Made by a program: the position numbers and the translations under genes. This document shows, one piece after another, positions 12,169 to 20,289 of a DNA stretch of 64,000 nt. Numbering within the stretch: the first letter of the stretch is position 1; each line of letters starts with the position of its first letter. The stretch is from Prostheceraeus crozeri (lineage: Eukaryota; Platyhelminthes; Polycladida; Euryleptidae). Below the pieces are notes generated by a model. It worked only from the letters and a program-made list of their open reading frames with translations, had not been told where the DNA came from and made no database searches. The stretch covers positions 558,001 to 622,000 of the forward strand of contig CAJQUW010010341.1 of the NCBI GenBank assembly GCA_907163375.1, read 5' to 3'.

Positions 12169-13977
12169 AGTAGTAAGAAAACGGCGAACACTCGACCGGT
12201 GCCCCCCCTCTGGAACGGCAGAGTGTCGTGGTCGGTCGCCGTGGTGCTTCGGGTCTGACGTCCCCCCCCTCTGGAACGGCAGAGTGTCGTGGTGGTCTTG
12301 GGCGACCGCCAGGATTTGTCTTGAGGCTATAGTGTGTGATGTTTTTCGTGCAATCTGCTGAATGTTGGGTTGTAAAATGGGCTGTTTCGAGTGGAAGGAG
12401 TGCTCGGATGGGAAAACGGAGGCCAGATTCGGATTCAGCGTGAAATTCTGCATCGGCATGGTGAATTTGAACGCAATCGGAGAGAAAAATTTTCGCTGAC
12501 GTCCCCCCCCCTCTGGACAGCTAGCTTCGATTTTGGCTTCTAGTGGACGGATTTTGTCGTGCCATAGCTCGTTTGAAAGCTAAGAGTGAGACAAATTCAG
12601 TGAAACAAACGGCTTGTTCATATCTGTCTTCGTTTAGATGTGAGACGCCATTTAAGATTTTGGGACATTGGTGAAAAACGACAGAGTTAGAATTTGGGAC
12701 GTTTTGGGCTGTAGCTTCAAAACGAAGCATCGGATTGGAAAACCGATTTCAGATTTGGAATCAGCGTGAAATTCTCTATCAGCATGGTGAGTTTCAAGTC
12801 AATCGGAGAGAAAAAATTTTCAACATTTTTCGAAAAAACGACAGAGTTAGAATTTGGGACATTTTGGTGTGTAGCGCCCAAACGAACCATCGGATGGTAA
12901 AACGGAGGCCAGATTCGGATTCAGCGTGAAATTCTGCATCGGTATGGTGAATTTGAACGCAATCGGAGAGAAAAAATTTTCGCTGACGTCCCCCCCCTCG
13001 GGAGAGCTAGCTTCGATTTTGGCTTCCAGTGGACGGATTTTGTCGTGCCATAGCTCGTTTGAAAGCTAAGAGTGAGACAAATTCAGTGAAACAAACGGCT
13101 TGTTCATATCTGTCTTCGTTTAGATGTGAGACGCCATTTAAGATTTTGGGACATTGGCGAAAAACGACAGAGTTAGAATTTGGGACGTTTTGGGCTGTAG
13201 CTTCAAAACGAAGCATTGGATTGGAAAACGGATTTCAGATTTGGAATCAGCGTCAAATTCTCTATCAGCATGGTGAGTTTCAAGTCAATCGGAGAGAAAA
13301 AATTTTTCATCACAAAATTTTTCGAAAAAACGACAGAGTTAGAATTTGGGACATTTTGGTCTGTAGCGCCCAATCGAACCATCGGATGGTAAAACGGAGG
13401 CCAGATTTGGATTCAGCGTGAAATTCTGCATCGGTATGGTGAATTTGAACGCAATCGGAGAGAAAAAATTTTCGCTGACGTCCCCCCCCCTCGGGAGAGC
13501 TAGCTTCGATTTTGGCTTCCAGTGGACGGATTTTGTCGTGCCATAGCTCGTTTGAAAGCTAAGAGTGAGACAAATTCAGTGAAACAAACGGCTTGTTCAT
13601 ATCTGTCTTCGTTTAGATGTGAGACGCCATTTAAGATTTTGGGACATTGGCGAAAAACGACAGAGTTAGAATTTGGGACGTTTTGGGCTGTAGCTTCAAA
13701 ACGAAGCATTGGATTGGAAAACGGATTTCAGATTTGGAATCAGCATGAAATTCTCTATCAACATGGTGAGTTTCAAGTCAATCGGAGAGAAAAAATTTTC
13801 AACATTTTTCGAAAAAACGACAGAGTTAGAATTTGGGACATTTTGGTCTGTAGCGCCCAAACGAAGTATCGGATGGGAAAACGGAGGCCAGATTTGGAAT
13901 CAGCATCAAATTCTACATTGAAATGGTATATTTTCAGCTCAATCGGACCTCCAGAATCGATGATAGAAGCGTTTTAA
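12169..13977. repeat. Left subterminal tandem repeats of element 1
   Basis: A unit of about 486-493 bp occurs three times; equivalent points lie at 12521, 13007 and 13500. Each unit contains GACGTCCCCCCCC and several shorter copies of an internal motif around CAGATTTGGAATCAGC. The right arm has two units. The unit is also the core of the element 2 TIR, where it is single. Open frames across it (for example 13029-13421) repeat with the unit and run on both strands, so I treat them as non-coding. Confidence 0.8.
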
Positions 13978-13995
13978 GTTTTTGGATGATGGATA

Positions 13996-14030
13996 TTACG
14001 TCATCAGCTGACCGCCACAAACTATATAAG
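13996..14030 (+). promoter_or_regulatory. Promoter of the coiled-coil gene: ATF/CRE-type site plus TATA box
   Basis: TTACGTCA (13996-14003) matches an ATF/CREB half-palindrome. It is followed by the E-box CAGCTG and by TATATAAG (14023-14030). The same trio is kept in the right arm and in element 2 near 56020-56045. A donor-like site (CG then GTAGGT) lies about 50 bp downstream, so the TATA box would drive a short 5' exon spliced to 14745. Confidence 0.6.
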
Positions 14031-14076
14031 CTGGGAACCGACAGAGACTTGTCATTAAGACGAGAGATTGTCAACG

Positions 14077-14744
14077 GTAGGTCGTCTCTCTGAGCTCTGA
14101 TGCTAGCATCGGACATTCCAAATTCCGGTTTTCTGTAAGAAGCCGACTTAGAAAATTTCATTGCTGATATCAGCTAAGGCGTCAGACTTAGAGGTTCGCC
14201 AGGAGATGGCCTTCGTCTCCAGGCCATAAAAGACTCCAAAACTTTAAAGGCTTGTAACTTTGCTTCTACAAGTCCGTTTGACTTGATTCAAAAAAGGTTC
14301 GGTCGCTATTGACCTGCCCTAAGTGATAGACTACTTATAAAATTTCATAAGTAGTGCTAAAAAGTTGAAAAATTTAAATTCGCTATTTTTGGCGATTTTC
14401 GGGGTTTTCAAACCTTCTGATTTCAATAAAGACCTTTATAAAGTTGTCAGAGGCGAGCTTCGGCTCGAGACTTGCTTCCTGATGTAAATAAATCCACCGG
14501 TTTTCATGTCAAAATCGGGGTCCGAATACCAACACAGTGATATGACGCACGCTCTGTCCGCGGGAGGTTGGATTTGAGGGCCGAGGCCTCGGAGTCGGGA
14601 TAAGATCCCCTCTGAGTAATGCCTGTAACGGATTCATCAGCCTAGCTTGTCTATCCTCAAGTATTGAATGACATATTAGTTGTATTTTTAAAATGATTGT
14701 CAATGTTACTTGTCAGTAATTCTATTTTATCTTTCCTTCTACAG
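14077..14744 (+). other. 5'-UTR intron with strongly conserved, hairpin-rich sequence
   Basis: A donor GTAGGT at 14077 and an acceptor TTCTACAG ending at 14744 enclose 668 bp that end three bases before the ATG of the coiled-coil gene. The matching segment in element 2 (55273-55961) is about 97% identical by eye. Visible hairpins include CGAGCTTCGGCTCG, a five-pair stem capped by a UUCG tetraloop, and GGAGA...TCTCC around GGCCTTCG. It could hold a structured RNA or a cis-acting replication or packaging signal; this is inference. Confidence 0.5.
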
Positions 14745-14747
14745 AAT

Positions 14748-15842
14748 ATGGGAGGCAACTCAAAATTTCTATTTAAAAAGTTCTCTTGTGATGAAGTGAA
14801 GAGAGGTGGTGAGTTTAAACGCCACTTGAATAAGTATCAGAACACGCCTCACATTCATGTTGAGAAAGGTGTTGTTTCCGGCTGTACACATTGCCAAAAG
14901 TTTTTAAGAGGCAAGCAGCACGAAAAATTTTATGAGAGGCATCAGAACTGTCCAGTTGTGAAGTTCCCAAATTATACAACTTCGGACATAGTCAAAATCA
15001 TAGCCCTCTATTTTGAATTGGTCGATTTGGATCAAGAACTGCAGAATGCAATTGCAGATATCATAAATCCTCCTGTTCCGACTACAGGAAATGAAGAATT
15101 GCAGAATGCAATAATAGCCGATCCTGCTGTTCCGACTACAGGAAATGATCTAAGCAGTGATTCAGACACCTCAGACGAGTCCGACTCTGAGGAGGTTGTA
15201 GTGCCCGTTAAAGGAATAGCGAAGCCAATCAGCCAATCTTCCCCGAAAAAATTGAAGGGGATTAAAGCCCAAACTTTAGCCTGGAATAAGGATGATCAGG
15301 CTGCCAAAGTTAGCCAGGAGTTTGCGCTCAATCAATTGAAAGATGAGTTGAGTCGCTTTATAAACGAATGCGAGACTTTGAGAGGTGAAAATTTTAACCT
15401 AAAATCTCAAGTCCAGGAAATCAAGAACCTCAAAACGCAGGTCATAAATTTGGAGGCTTTTCGGGATAGGGCACTGCAAAGTGAAAAGCGAGTTGAAGAG
15501 CAGGCAGCAAATATTAAAAATTTAAAATCACAAGAAGGGGTGCTTAAGCTCAAGATTGAGCAACTAAAAATGAAAATGGTTGAGAACGGGCAGCACAAGG
15601 AGAGAAGAACAACACTCCACCTACCAATTATCAACAGCAGGATTGTTGATGACATTCTGCTGCAAAGTGAGGATGTCGACAGCACGTTCGAATGCTACGA
15701 GGGAGCAATGGCGGAGATGCGCTGTCTCCATGTCTCCATCAAGCATGATGGCGACATCAAAGAATTGCGCCACCGGAAGCGAAAACTGCCGGCCAAGTAC
15801 TTGCCTCAGCCACCACCATCGAAGGGGTCACAAACCGGCTAA
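14748..15842 (+). CDS. Zinc-binding, coiled-coil Polinton accessory protein (364 aa), left arm
   Basis: The start is the ATG of MGGNSKFLFKKF, just after the intron acceptor. The open frame extends upstream only through intron sequence. The N-terminal 75 residues have paired Cys/His positions (SGCTHCQKFL, and CPVVKFPNYTTSD after a His) that look like a small zinc-binding fold. Residues about 100-145 contain a short tandem repeat (ELQNAI...PAVPTTGN) and an acidic serine stretch. Residues about 190-290 are a coiled coil with leucine heptads. The C-terminal 60 residues (AMAEMRCLHVSIKHDGDIKE) are the best conserved part in element 2. No family is recognised; a structural or scaffold role is a guess. 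The frame is open and the right arm holds a near-identical copy. Confidence 0.7.
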   Translation: MGGNSKFLFKKFSCDEVKRGGEFKRHLNKYQNTPHIHVEKGVVSGCTHCQKFLRGKQHEKFYERHQNCPVVKFPNYTTSDIVKIIALYFELVDLDQELQNAIADIINPPVPTTGNEELQNAIIADPAVPTTGNDLSSDSDTSDESDSEEVVVPVKGIAKPISQSSPKKLKGIKAQTLAWNKDDQAAKVSQEFALNQLKDELSRFINECETLRGENFNLKSQVQEIKNLKTQVINLEAFRDRALQSEKRVEEQAANIKNLKSQEGVLKLKIEQLKMKMVENGQHKERRTTLHLPIINSRIVDDILLQSEDVDSTFECYEGAMAEMRCLHVSIKHDGDIKELRHRKRKLPAKYLPQPPPSKGSQTG

Positions 15843-15851
15843 ATTTCTCTT

Positions 15852-15916
15852 ATGGTAAGTTAATATCATCTCTATCACTTGAATATAATTTCATCTATTT
15901 TTCCTTCTATTTTCAG
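15852..15916 (+). other. Candidate ATG-only exon and intron downstream of the coiled-coil gene
   Basis: ATG at 15852-15854 is followed directly by GTAAGT, and TATTTTCAG closes the intron at 15916. The same arrangement occurs at the same place in element 2 (minus, 54195 to 54131). The downstream exon enters the duplicated 139-bp cassette. Confidence 0.4.
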
Positions 15917-15922
15917 ATACGA

Positions 15923-16061
15923 CGAGAACGAACCAACGGCTCTCTTAAGGGCCACCATGGGGCAAGACATGATAGAACCTCCACGCGGTTTGCCCTGGGC
16001 AGTCTTTAGACTGGCGAATACTATCATTAAGTTGAATCTGCTATCAGTCAACTTGAACGTT
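15923..16061 (+). repeat. Duplicated 139-bp cassette, copy A
   Basis: This is a direct repeat of 16404-16542, with nearly identical sequence from CGAGAACGAACC to CAACTTGAACGTT. Both elements hold two copies in matching places; in element 2 they are 54022-54124 and 53571-53661. The core GATAGAACCTCCACGCGG then TTTGCCCTGG is kept in all. A GGGGCAA...TTTGCCC pairing is possible, so an RNA role is plausible. Confidence 0.65.
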
Positions 16062-16078
16062 ACATCACATTAGAGGGG

Positions 16079-16086
16079 TATATAAA
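16079..16086 (+). promoter_or_regulatory. TATA box of the 88-aa gene
   Basis: TATATAAA lies 32 bp before the ATG at 16118. The intervening leader is a TTTCA repeat. The mirrored copy is at 27196-27203. Confidence 0.6.
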
Positions 16087-16117
16087 CCACTACCTCTCAT
16101 TTCATTTCATTTCAATC

Positions 16118-16384
16118 ATGGAGACACCAAACGCTGCAGTCAACTCTCCTCGCGGACCGCAGTTAAGACCGCGAAATTTATTTAATGAATTTGCTAGAAT
16201 AGAGGAGCAAGACAGAGTTCAGAACAATCTTGCTCAGATTGGCAATGCGATGACAGCAAGTGTTGCCAATCCAATGGAATGGCGCTACATTCCACCCTCC
16301 ACTCACATACCAACTAGCATTGAAGTCGACACTGCTGAGGTTGAACGGTTTCGACTCTCTCTCAGCAGAATCGGTATGGAGTAA
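16118..16384 (+). CDS. Conserved small Polinton accessory protein (88 aa), left arm
   Basis: It starts METPNAAVNSPRGPQLRPRN. The element 2 homologue (53672-53935) shares the pattern LRPRNLFxEF, a short charged helix with NNLARIG, then EWRYIPPS, and an acidic helix VDxADIERLxxSLSxIG. It is hydrophilic, with no signal or membrane segment, and the family is not recognised. A TATA box stands just upstream, and the ATG context is good. It sits between the two copies of the 139-bp cassette, an arrangement kept in both elements. The right arm copy differs by one residue. Confidence 0.6.
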   Translation: METPNAAVNSPRGPQLRPRNLFNEFARIEEQDRVQNNLAQIGNAMTASVANPMEWRYIPPSTHIPTSIEVDTAEVERFRLSLSRIGME

Positions 16385-16403
16385 GATTGCTGATGACGAC
16401 TCC

Positions 16404-16542
16404 CGAGAACGAACCACCGGCTCTCTTAAGGGCCACCATGGGGCAAGACATGATAGAACCTCCACGCGGTTTGCCCTGGGCAGTCTTCGGACTGGCGAAT
16501 ACTATCATTAAGTTGAATCTGCTATCAGTCAACTTGAACGTT
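16404..16542 (+). repeat. Duplicated 139-bp cassette, copy B
   Basis: Direct repeat of 15923-16061 (see that entry). It begins 20 bp after the stop of the 88-aa gene. One frame through it reads RERTTGSLKGHHGARHDRTS, but this frame is not kept in element 2, so the conservation is probably at RNA or DNA level. Confidence 0.6.
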
Positions 16543-16711
16543 GCAAATGAGGTTCGGTGTAATACTTCCTTTCGACGGGCGTTCCTGTAAAGGGCGGCGG
16601 TGAAACCCGTAGCTGTGTATACCGCAAGGGACATTCGGCAATGGTCAATCTTGTTAAACCTCTCTGCGTCATGTTTGCAAGTGATTGCCTCTGTCTCAAC
16701 GTAGTATGCAT
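16529..16711 (-). CDS. Possible small exon, homologous to element 2 near 53480
   Basis: The C-terminal part of this frame reads PVERKYYTEPH. In element 2 the exon after a clear intron (GTAAGT to CAACAG, about 53425-53481) reads SPTNRKNYTEVLRAMQ in the same relative position and orientation. The likeness is short but sits in matching surroundings, so a small gene, perhaps spliced, may lie here. The upstream exons are not resolved. The mirrored copy is 26571-26753. Confidence 0.3.
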   Translation of the reverse strand: MHTTLRQRQSLANMTQRGLTRLTIAECPLRYTQLRVSPPPFTGTPVERKYYTEPHLQRSS

Positions 16712-17199
16712 TCGCGCCAGGGCGACATTTAGCCAACTGTCGAAGGTTGCCTAAAACTTTCCATTGCATACGTTATGAGAACCATGAGTTCTACCTGTCT
16801 CTATCAATGAGACGAATTGATGAATGGAATGAAATGGGAGGACACTCACGCGCCACACGCAACATAACACACTTCTCTCTTCCGTAGTCTAACAAGCTCT
16901 TTACACATGGATCGCAGTCGATTGCTATCCTTGTATCAGAAGTGTAAGCTATCTTAATTTTATTTAACACTATTTCATCTACCATTATCACCCATATGAA
17001 ATGTTATAAGATTTACAAGTTAGACTAAGTGTGCTACTATTTCCAAATGAAAAAGTATACATGCTTAAATCATCCACTGAAGCCCCATTCAAGTAAGTCA
17101 GTATGAAAGCAAAGATAATACGAAATAAAAATTTATTATGGCATGTATTTCAAAAGGTCTTCATCGTCAATATCGTCCCAGAGTCTGGATTCACATAGA

Positions 17200-17349
17200 T
17201 CACAAAAAACAGTTCACTTGCTTCAATCGTTCTTCTACCGCGAGCCTCACTTTGTCGATGTACTCCCACTCCGCCATAGTTCGTGGCTGGGAGTTAGGGG
17301 TGTACCATTCCCATAATTGGTGGAGGAATTTGGTGCTGGCGATCTCCAT
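17200..17349 (-). CDS. Short conserved reading frame (49 aa), left arm
   Basis: It opens with MEIASTKFLHQLWEWYTPNS and continues with EWEY. This matches the C-terminal part of the 105-aa protein of element 2 (51943-52260), where SLLHDIRRWYSPLSQPRNEI and EWEY stand at the same spacing. The orientation relative to the coiled-coil gene is the same in both elements, so this is a positional homologue. The piece is shorter than its relative and may be a remnant. Function unknown. The mirrored copy is 25933-26082. Confidence 0.45.
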   Translation of the reverse strand: MEIASTKFLHQLWEWYTPNSQPRTMAEWEYIDKVRLAVEERLKQVNCFL

Positions 17350-18500
17350 CACTATTCGTGAGTGTCGTTAGAAAGTGTATCATGGTTTGTAAAAGTTTTA
17401 CTGCAACACAGGTTGATGTATAGTTAGAAAAGTTTGATCATCAACGTTGTATTCGTAAGTCTAGTCAGAAACTTTATCATGTTGTACAAAAGTTTTATTG
17501 CAACACAGGTTGATGTATAGTTAGAAAGTTTGATCATCAACGTTTTATTTGTAAGTCTAGTCAGAAAGTGTATCATGGTTTGCAAAGTTAGTGTAGTCAA
17601 ATAATTTTACTGTGACACCCGTTTGAGAAAGTAAAGTCTGATCATCGAAGTTGTATTCGTGAGTGTCGTTAGAAAGTGTATCATGGTTTGTTAAAGTTTT
17701 ACTGCAACACAGGTTGATGTATAGTTAGAAAAGTTTGATTATGACGTTTTATGAAACACACATGTCATGAAATGTAAGCGTTAGTGTAGTCAAATAATTT
17801 ACCGCGACGCACGTTTGTGAAAATAAAGTTTGATCATTGACGTTATATGACTGACCGAACTCATCACAGCACTAGAAAGTTTTAGAAGGTTTTACTGCAC
17901 AGTGTAGATTGTCTTGTAACTTACTTTCACAGTGTTAGAAAGTTTTATTGGAGACAGTTGCCAAATGTTTCCCTATTAGAAATTCAAACTTCATGACTGT
18001 TAGATTAGCTTCATCAGGTTTAGTAAAATCAGTTTTCTACTGCAGTAAGACTGCGAGTTTAGAATGTTATATGAAAACAGTGTTCATCACAGCGCTAGAA
18101 AGTTTTACTGCGCTGTGTAGATTGTTTCACACAAGGTCTTATAGTCAGCGTTGAATGTTTTATAAAACCAGATGTTGTCACACACGTTGAGTGTATGAGA
18201 GCTAGTTCCATGACATTGAATTGCATGGATTGTAAAGTTCATAATCCAAGGCTAGGCTCCTCTACGGTTGGATTTAGGGTTTTATATTACATGCGTTAAC
18301 CGTTCGTGTAGAATATGTGAATCACATGTTCACTTAAATGCAAATGTTGAAATAAGTTTGTAAGAAGTCTTTGACAGGTTGTTGTGAAACGTAGCGAACG
18401 TTGAAGAAATGTTTCTGCAGTCACACTCGTTAGCGTGTCAGATTTGGAATCAGCTTGATGTTATTGTCGAATGAGGATCATCATCCAATGAGAATCAAGC
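17350..18500. repeat. Non-coding, degenerate tandem repeats upstream of the 235-aa gene
   Basis: From about 17355 to 17980 a unit of roughly 100-120 bp recurs, with the phrases AGAAAGTGTATCATGG, GCAACACAGGTTGATGTA and AGTTTGATCATCAACGTT. The rest is single-copy, AT-rich and has no supported gene. At about 18438 the sequence switches to the element 2-like leader beginning CAGATTTGGAATCAGC. Confidence 0.6.
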
Positions 18501-18505
18501 ATTTC

Positions 18506-18513
18506 TATATAAA
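18506..18513 (+). promoter_or_regulatory. TATA box of the left-end gene block (left arm)
   Basis: TATATAAA lies 112 bp before the ATG at 18618. Element 2 has TATAAATA at 35600-35607, also about 100 bp before its ATG. The 60 bp upstream (ATGAGGATCATCATCCAATG, with a CCAAT box) are conserved in both. Confidence 0.65.
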
Positions 18514-18617
18514 TAGCGAGCCTTCCACAGTGAGAATCATTCCATCGTTGAATCACACGAGTGACGGACGCACATTTTCTCTCTCTCTCTAGTTCCCTAT
18601 TCTATTATCCAACTAAA

Positions 18618-19392
18618 ATGGTAAGTCGCTACTTTCCTCCCTCTCCTCCCTTGAACGTAAACTTAATACAATCTTTTTCATTTTCAGGCATCTACTCCAT
18701 CTGCTGCACTAGTAGGACAAAATGGCGGTCAAACGTTACAAGGTTCGCTACGATCAGATCATCTACAACTGAGGCCAGTGGAAGAAACAACCAAGGTACA
18801 TAATCCTACACCGCTACAGCGTAAATTTAAACAAGTCTTACGTTATGACGATCATGACGTAGTACTCCAAACGGGAATGCTCCCTTCCACGGATGTCAAG
18901 ATAATGCACAATCAGTATGGGGACTACATACTGATCCCCGTGCGTCCATACATTCGCCGCCAACTTGATATTATTGAGGAGTACGTGACATTAAATATGG
19001 ACATTCCTACTACTCTTGCTCAAGAGTGGAAGGCGAGAGATGACAAGGATACTCCCTATAGAAAGATTTGGGATGGTAATCACATTTGCCTACCGGTATC
19101 ACATTGGTGTACTTACTATAAGAAGGAGGGAGATCATTCAATACCCATCAGATGTGATGAGCTCGGAGAAGGTACTTGGGATATCCTTTTCAAAGTGAAT
19201 GGGCTATATTATGGTCGACACAAGAATAATAAAATAGCCTCTCTCTCCATGCATATGGAATCCATCCTATATATTCCAAAACCACCCAGTGTGGACGACA
19301 TAATTGATCAAATCCTTAACAGCAGTGGTACGAAGCGCAAGTCGGAGAAGAATGCTGCCTCAAAACGCAAATCAAAGAAGGAGAATTACTAG
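18618..19392 (+). CDS. Conserved Polinton left-end protein (about 235 aa), ATG-only first exon, left arm
   Basis: The ATG at 18618-18620 is followed directly by GTAAGT. The intron 18621-18687 ends TTTTCAG, and the second exon is open from 18688 to the stop at 19392 in phase 0. The protein is soluble. Conserved blocks shared with element 2 (35701-36467) are TPLQRKFxQ, QYGDYxxIPVxPYIRRQLDI, ARDDKDTPYxKIW, LSHWCxYY and GLYYGxHxxNKxAS, ending in a basic KRKS-rich tail that could bind nucleic acid or direct nuclear entry. About 65-70% of residues match element 2. The family is not recognised. It is the first gene of the block, so it may act early; that is inference. Confidence 0.65.
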
Positions 19393-19552
19393 TCCTTTCC
19401 TAACTCTACCCTATGACAATTCGCTTATGTGCTTTGAGTGTCGTAGACGTGGTCTTATTAGATACATTTTACTTCTTCGTTGCCATCATATCATTTGTGT
19501 ATTTTGTCGTGAAAAGCATCGATGTAATTCTTCATTTTGTAATATGTTATAG
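19304..19552 (+). CDS. RING-like zinc protein, left arm
   Basis: The conserved part begins near the Met at 19427, MCFECRRRGLIRYILLLRCH, followed by HIICVFCREKHRCNSSFC. The spacing C-x2-C, C-x-H-x2-C-x2-C and C-x4-C is that of a compact RING or treble-clef finger. The same frame is open and similar in element 2 (36367-36627) and overlaps the tail of the 235-aa gene in another frame, so the true start is unclear and may be supplied by splicing. RING proteins usually recruit ubiquitin-conjugating enzymes; whether this one does is not known. Confidence 0.55.
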   Translation: MIKSLTAVVRSASRRRMLPQNANQRRRITSPFLTLPYDNSLMCFECRRRGLIRYILLLRCHHIICVFCREKHRCNSSFCNML

Positions 19553-19604
19553 AACGTTTCCTTAGATGTGTAAATTTCCGTTTTAGGCTTCTATCATCAT
19601 TTTT

Positions 19605-20135
19605 ATGGATTGTGAGGGTGAACCTGTACAGGAGCTCAGTGCTATTGCTATGAACAATTGGACATATCAGATTGTTAGTGTCTATCATCAACATGCCAAC
19701 TGCGATCCCAATGTTGATCAATGGGCGAGAAAACACATTCATGGACTTAATCTGAAATATTTGCAAGACTATGGCTTTTCTTGTGAGAGTGCTCTTCTTA
19801 TTGACTTTAAACGATGGTTAGCTGCTTTCAATGTTATACGCATCTTTTGTAATAATCCTGGTAAGGAGAGGAAAGTATTTCCCAATCTAATCATTGATGA
19901 CATTGTGCTCCCACCTTGGGTTAGTAGAGTGAATCAACACTATCATGAAGTCACGAAACGTTTTAAGGATTTGTCTGTTCCTATTTTCTCTGTTCGTTGT
20001 AGTAGCTACGTTCATAACCAATGCTTCTTTTCTCCTTACCTCAACACTGCCAAAGTCCTGTATGGTCATCATTGCTCGCTATATGACAGTTACCAGCTGT
20101 ATCTATTTTATCTGTTTCAAACCATTGATTTGTAA
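19605..20135 (+). CDS. DEDDh-type 3'-5' exonuclease-like protein, left arm
   Basis: Translation from the acceptor at 19586 (TTTTAG) gives ASIIIFMDCEGEPVQELSAI. This fits exonuclease motif I: a hydrophobic strand, then D-x-E and a distal E. HIHGLN follows at the place where family members have the conserved HGI(T/S). A motif II-like acidic position lies in SALLIDFKRWL. The end has HCSLYDSYQLYLFYL, which fits motif III, H-x4-D. The length of 176 aa is right for a single exonuclease domain. The upstream exon sequence is in frame with the phase-0 acceptor, so the ATG-only exon at 18618 may feed this gene as well. Similar proteins appear to travel with cnidarian-type Polintons. Substrate unknown. 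Confidence 0.55.
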   Translation: MDCEGEPVQELSAIAMNNWTYQIVSVYHQHANCDPNVDQWARKHIHGLNLKYLQDYGFSCESALLIDFKRWLAAFNVIRIFCNNPGKERKVFPNLIIDDIVLPPWVSRVNQHYHEVTKRFKDLSVPIFSVRCSSYVHNQCFFSPYLNTAKVLYGHHCSLYDSYQLYLFYLFQTIDL

Positions 20136-20289
20136 TGCATGCTTGTTATAGTTATTCAATAAATGTTATTATGCGAAGAGTTGTTGTTGTTATCATGCGA
20201 CGGATGGGTTAGATGAAGGGTGATCATATCTTTTTCAAAGGACTGTGGAACATTGATTTCCATGATGAGGATTTAAACAGTTAGATTTG

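Noticed and set aside
12098-13977. Repeated open frames of 130-151 codons in the subterminal repeats
   Set aside because: They recur with the repeat unit, appear on both strands, lack any domain and are not kept in element 2.
16362-16769. 135-codon frame and its mirror at 26513-26920
   Set aside because: It runs across the 139-bp cassette and the end of the 88-aa gene on the other strand; no counterpart is open in element 2.
17138-17371. 77-codon plus-strand frame and its mirror at 25911-26144
   Set aside because: The opposite strand carries the frame homologous to element 2, so this one is a shadow.
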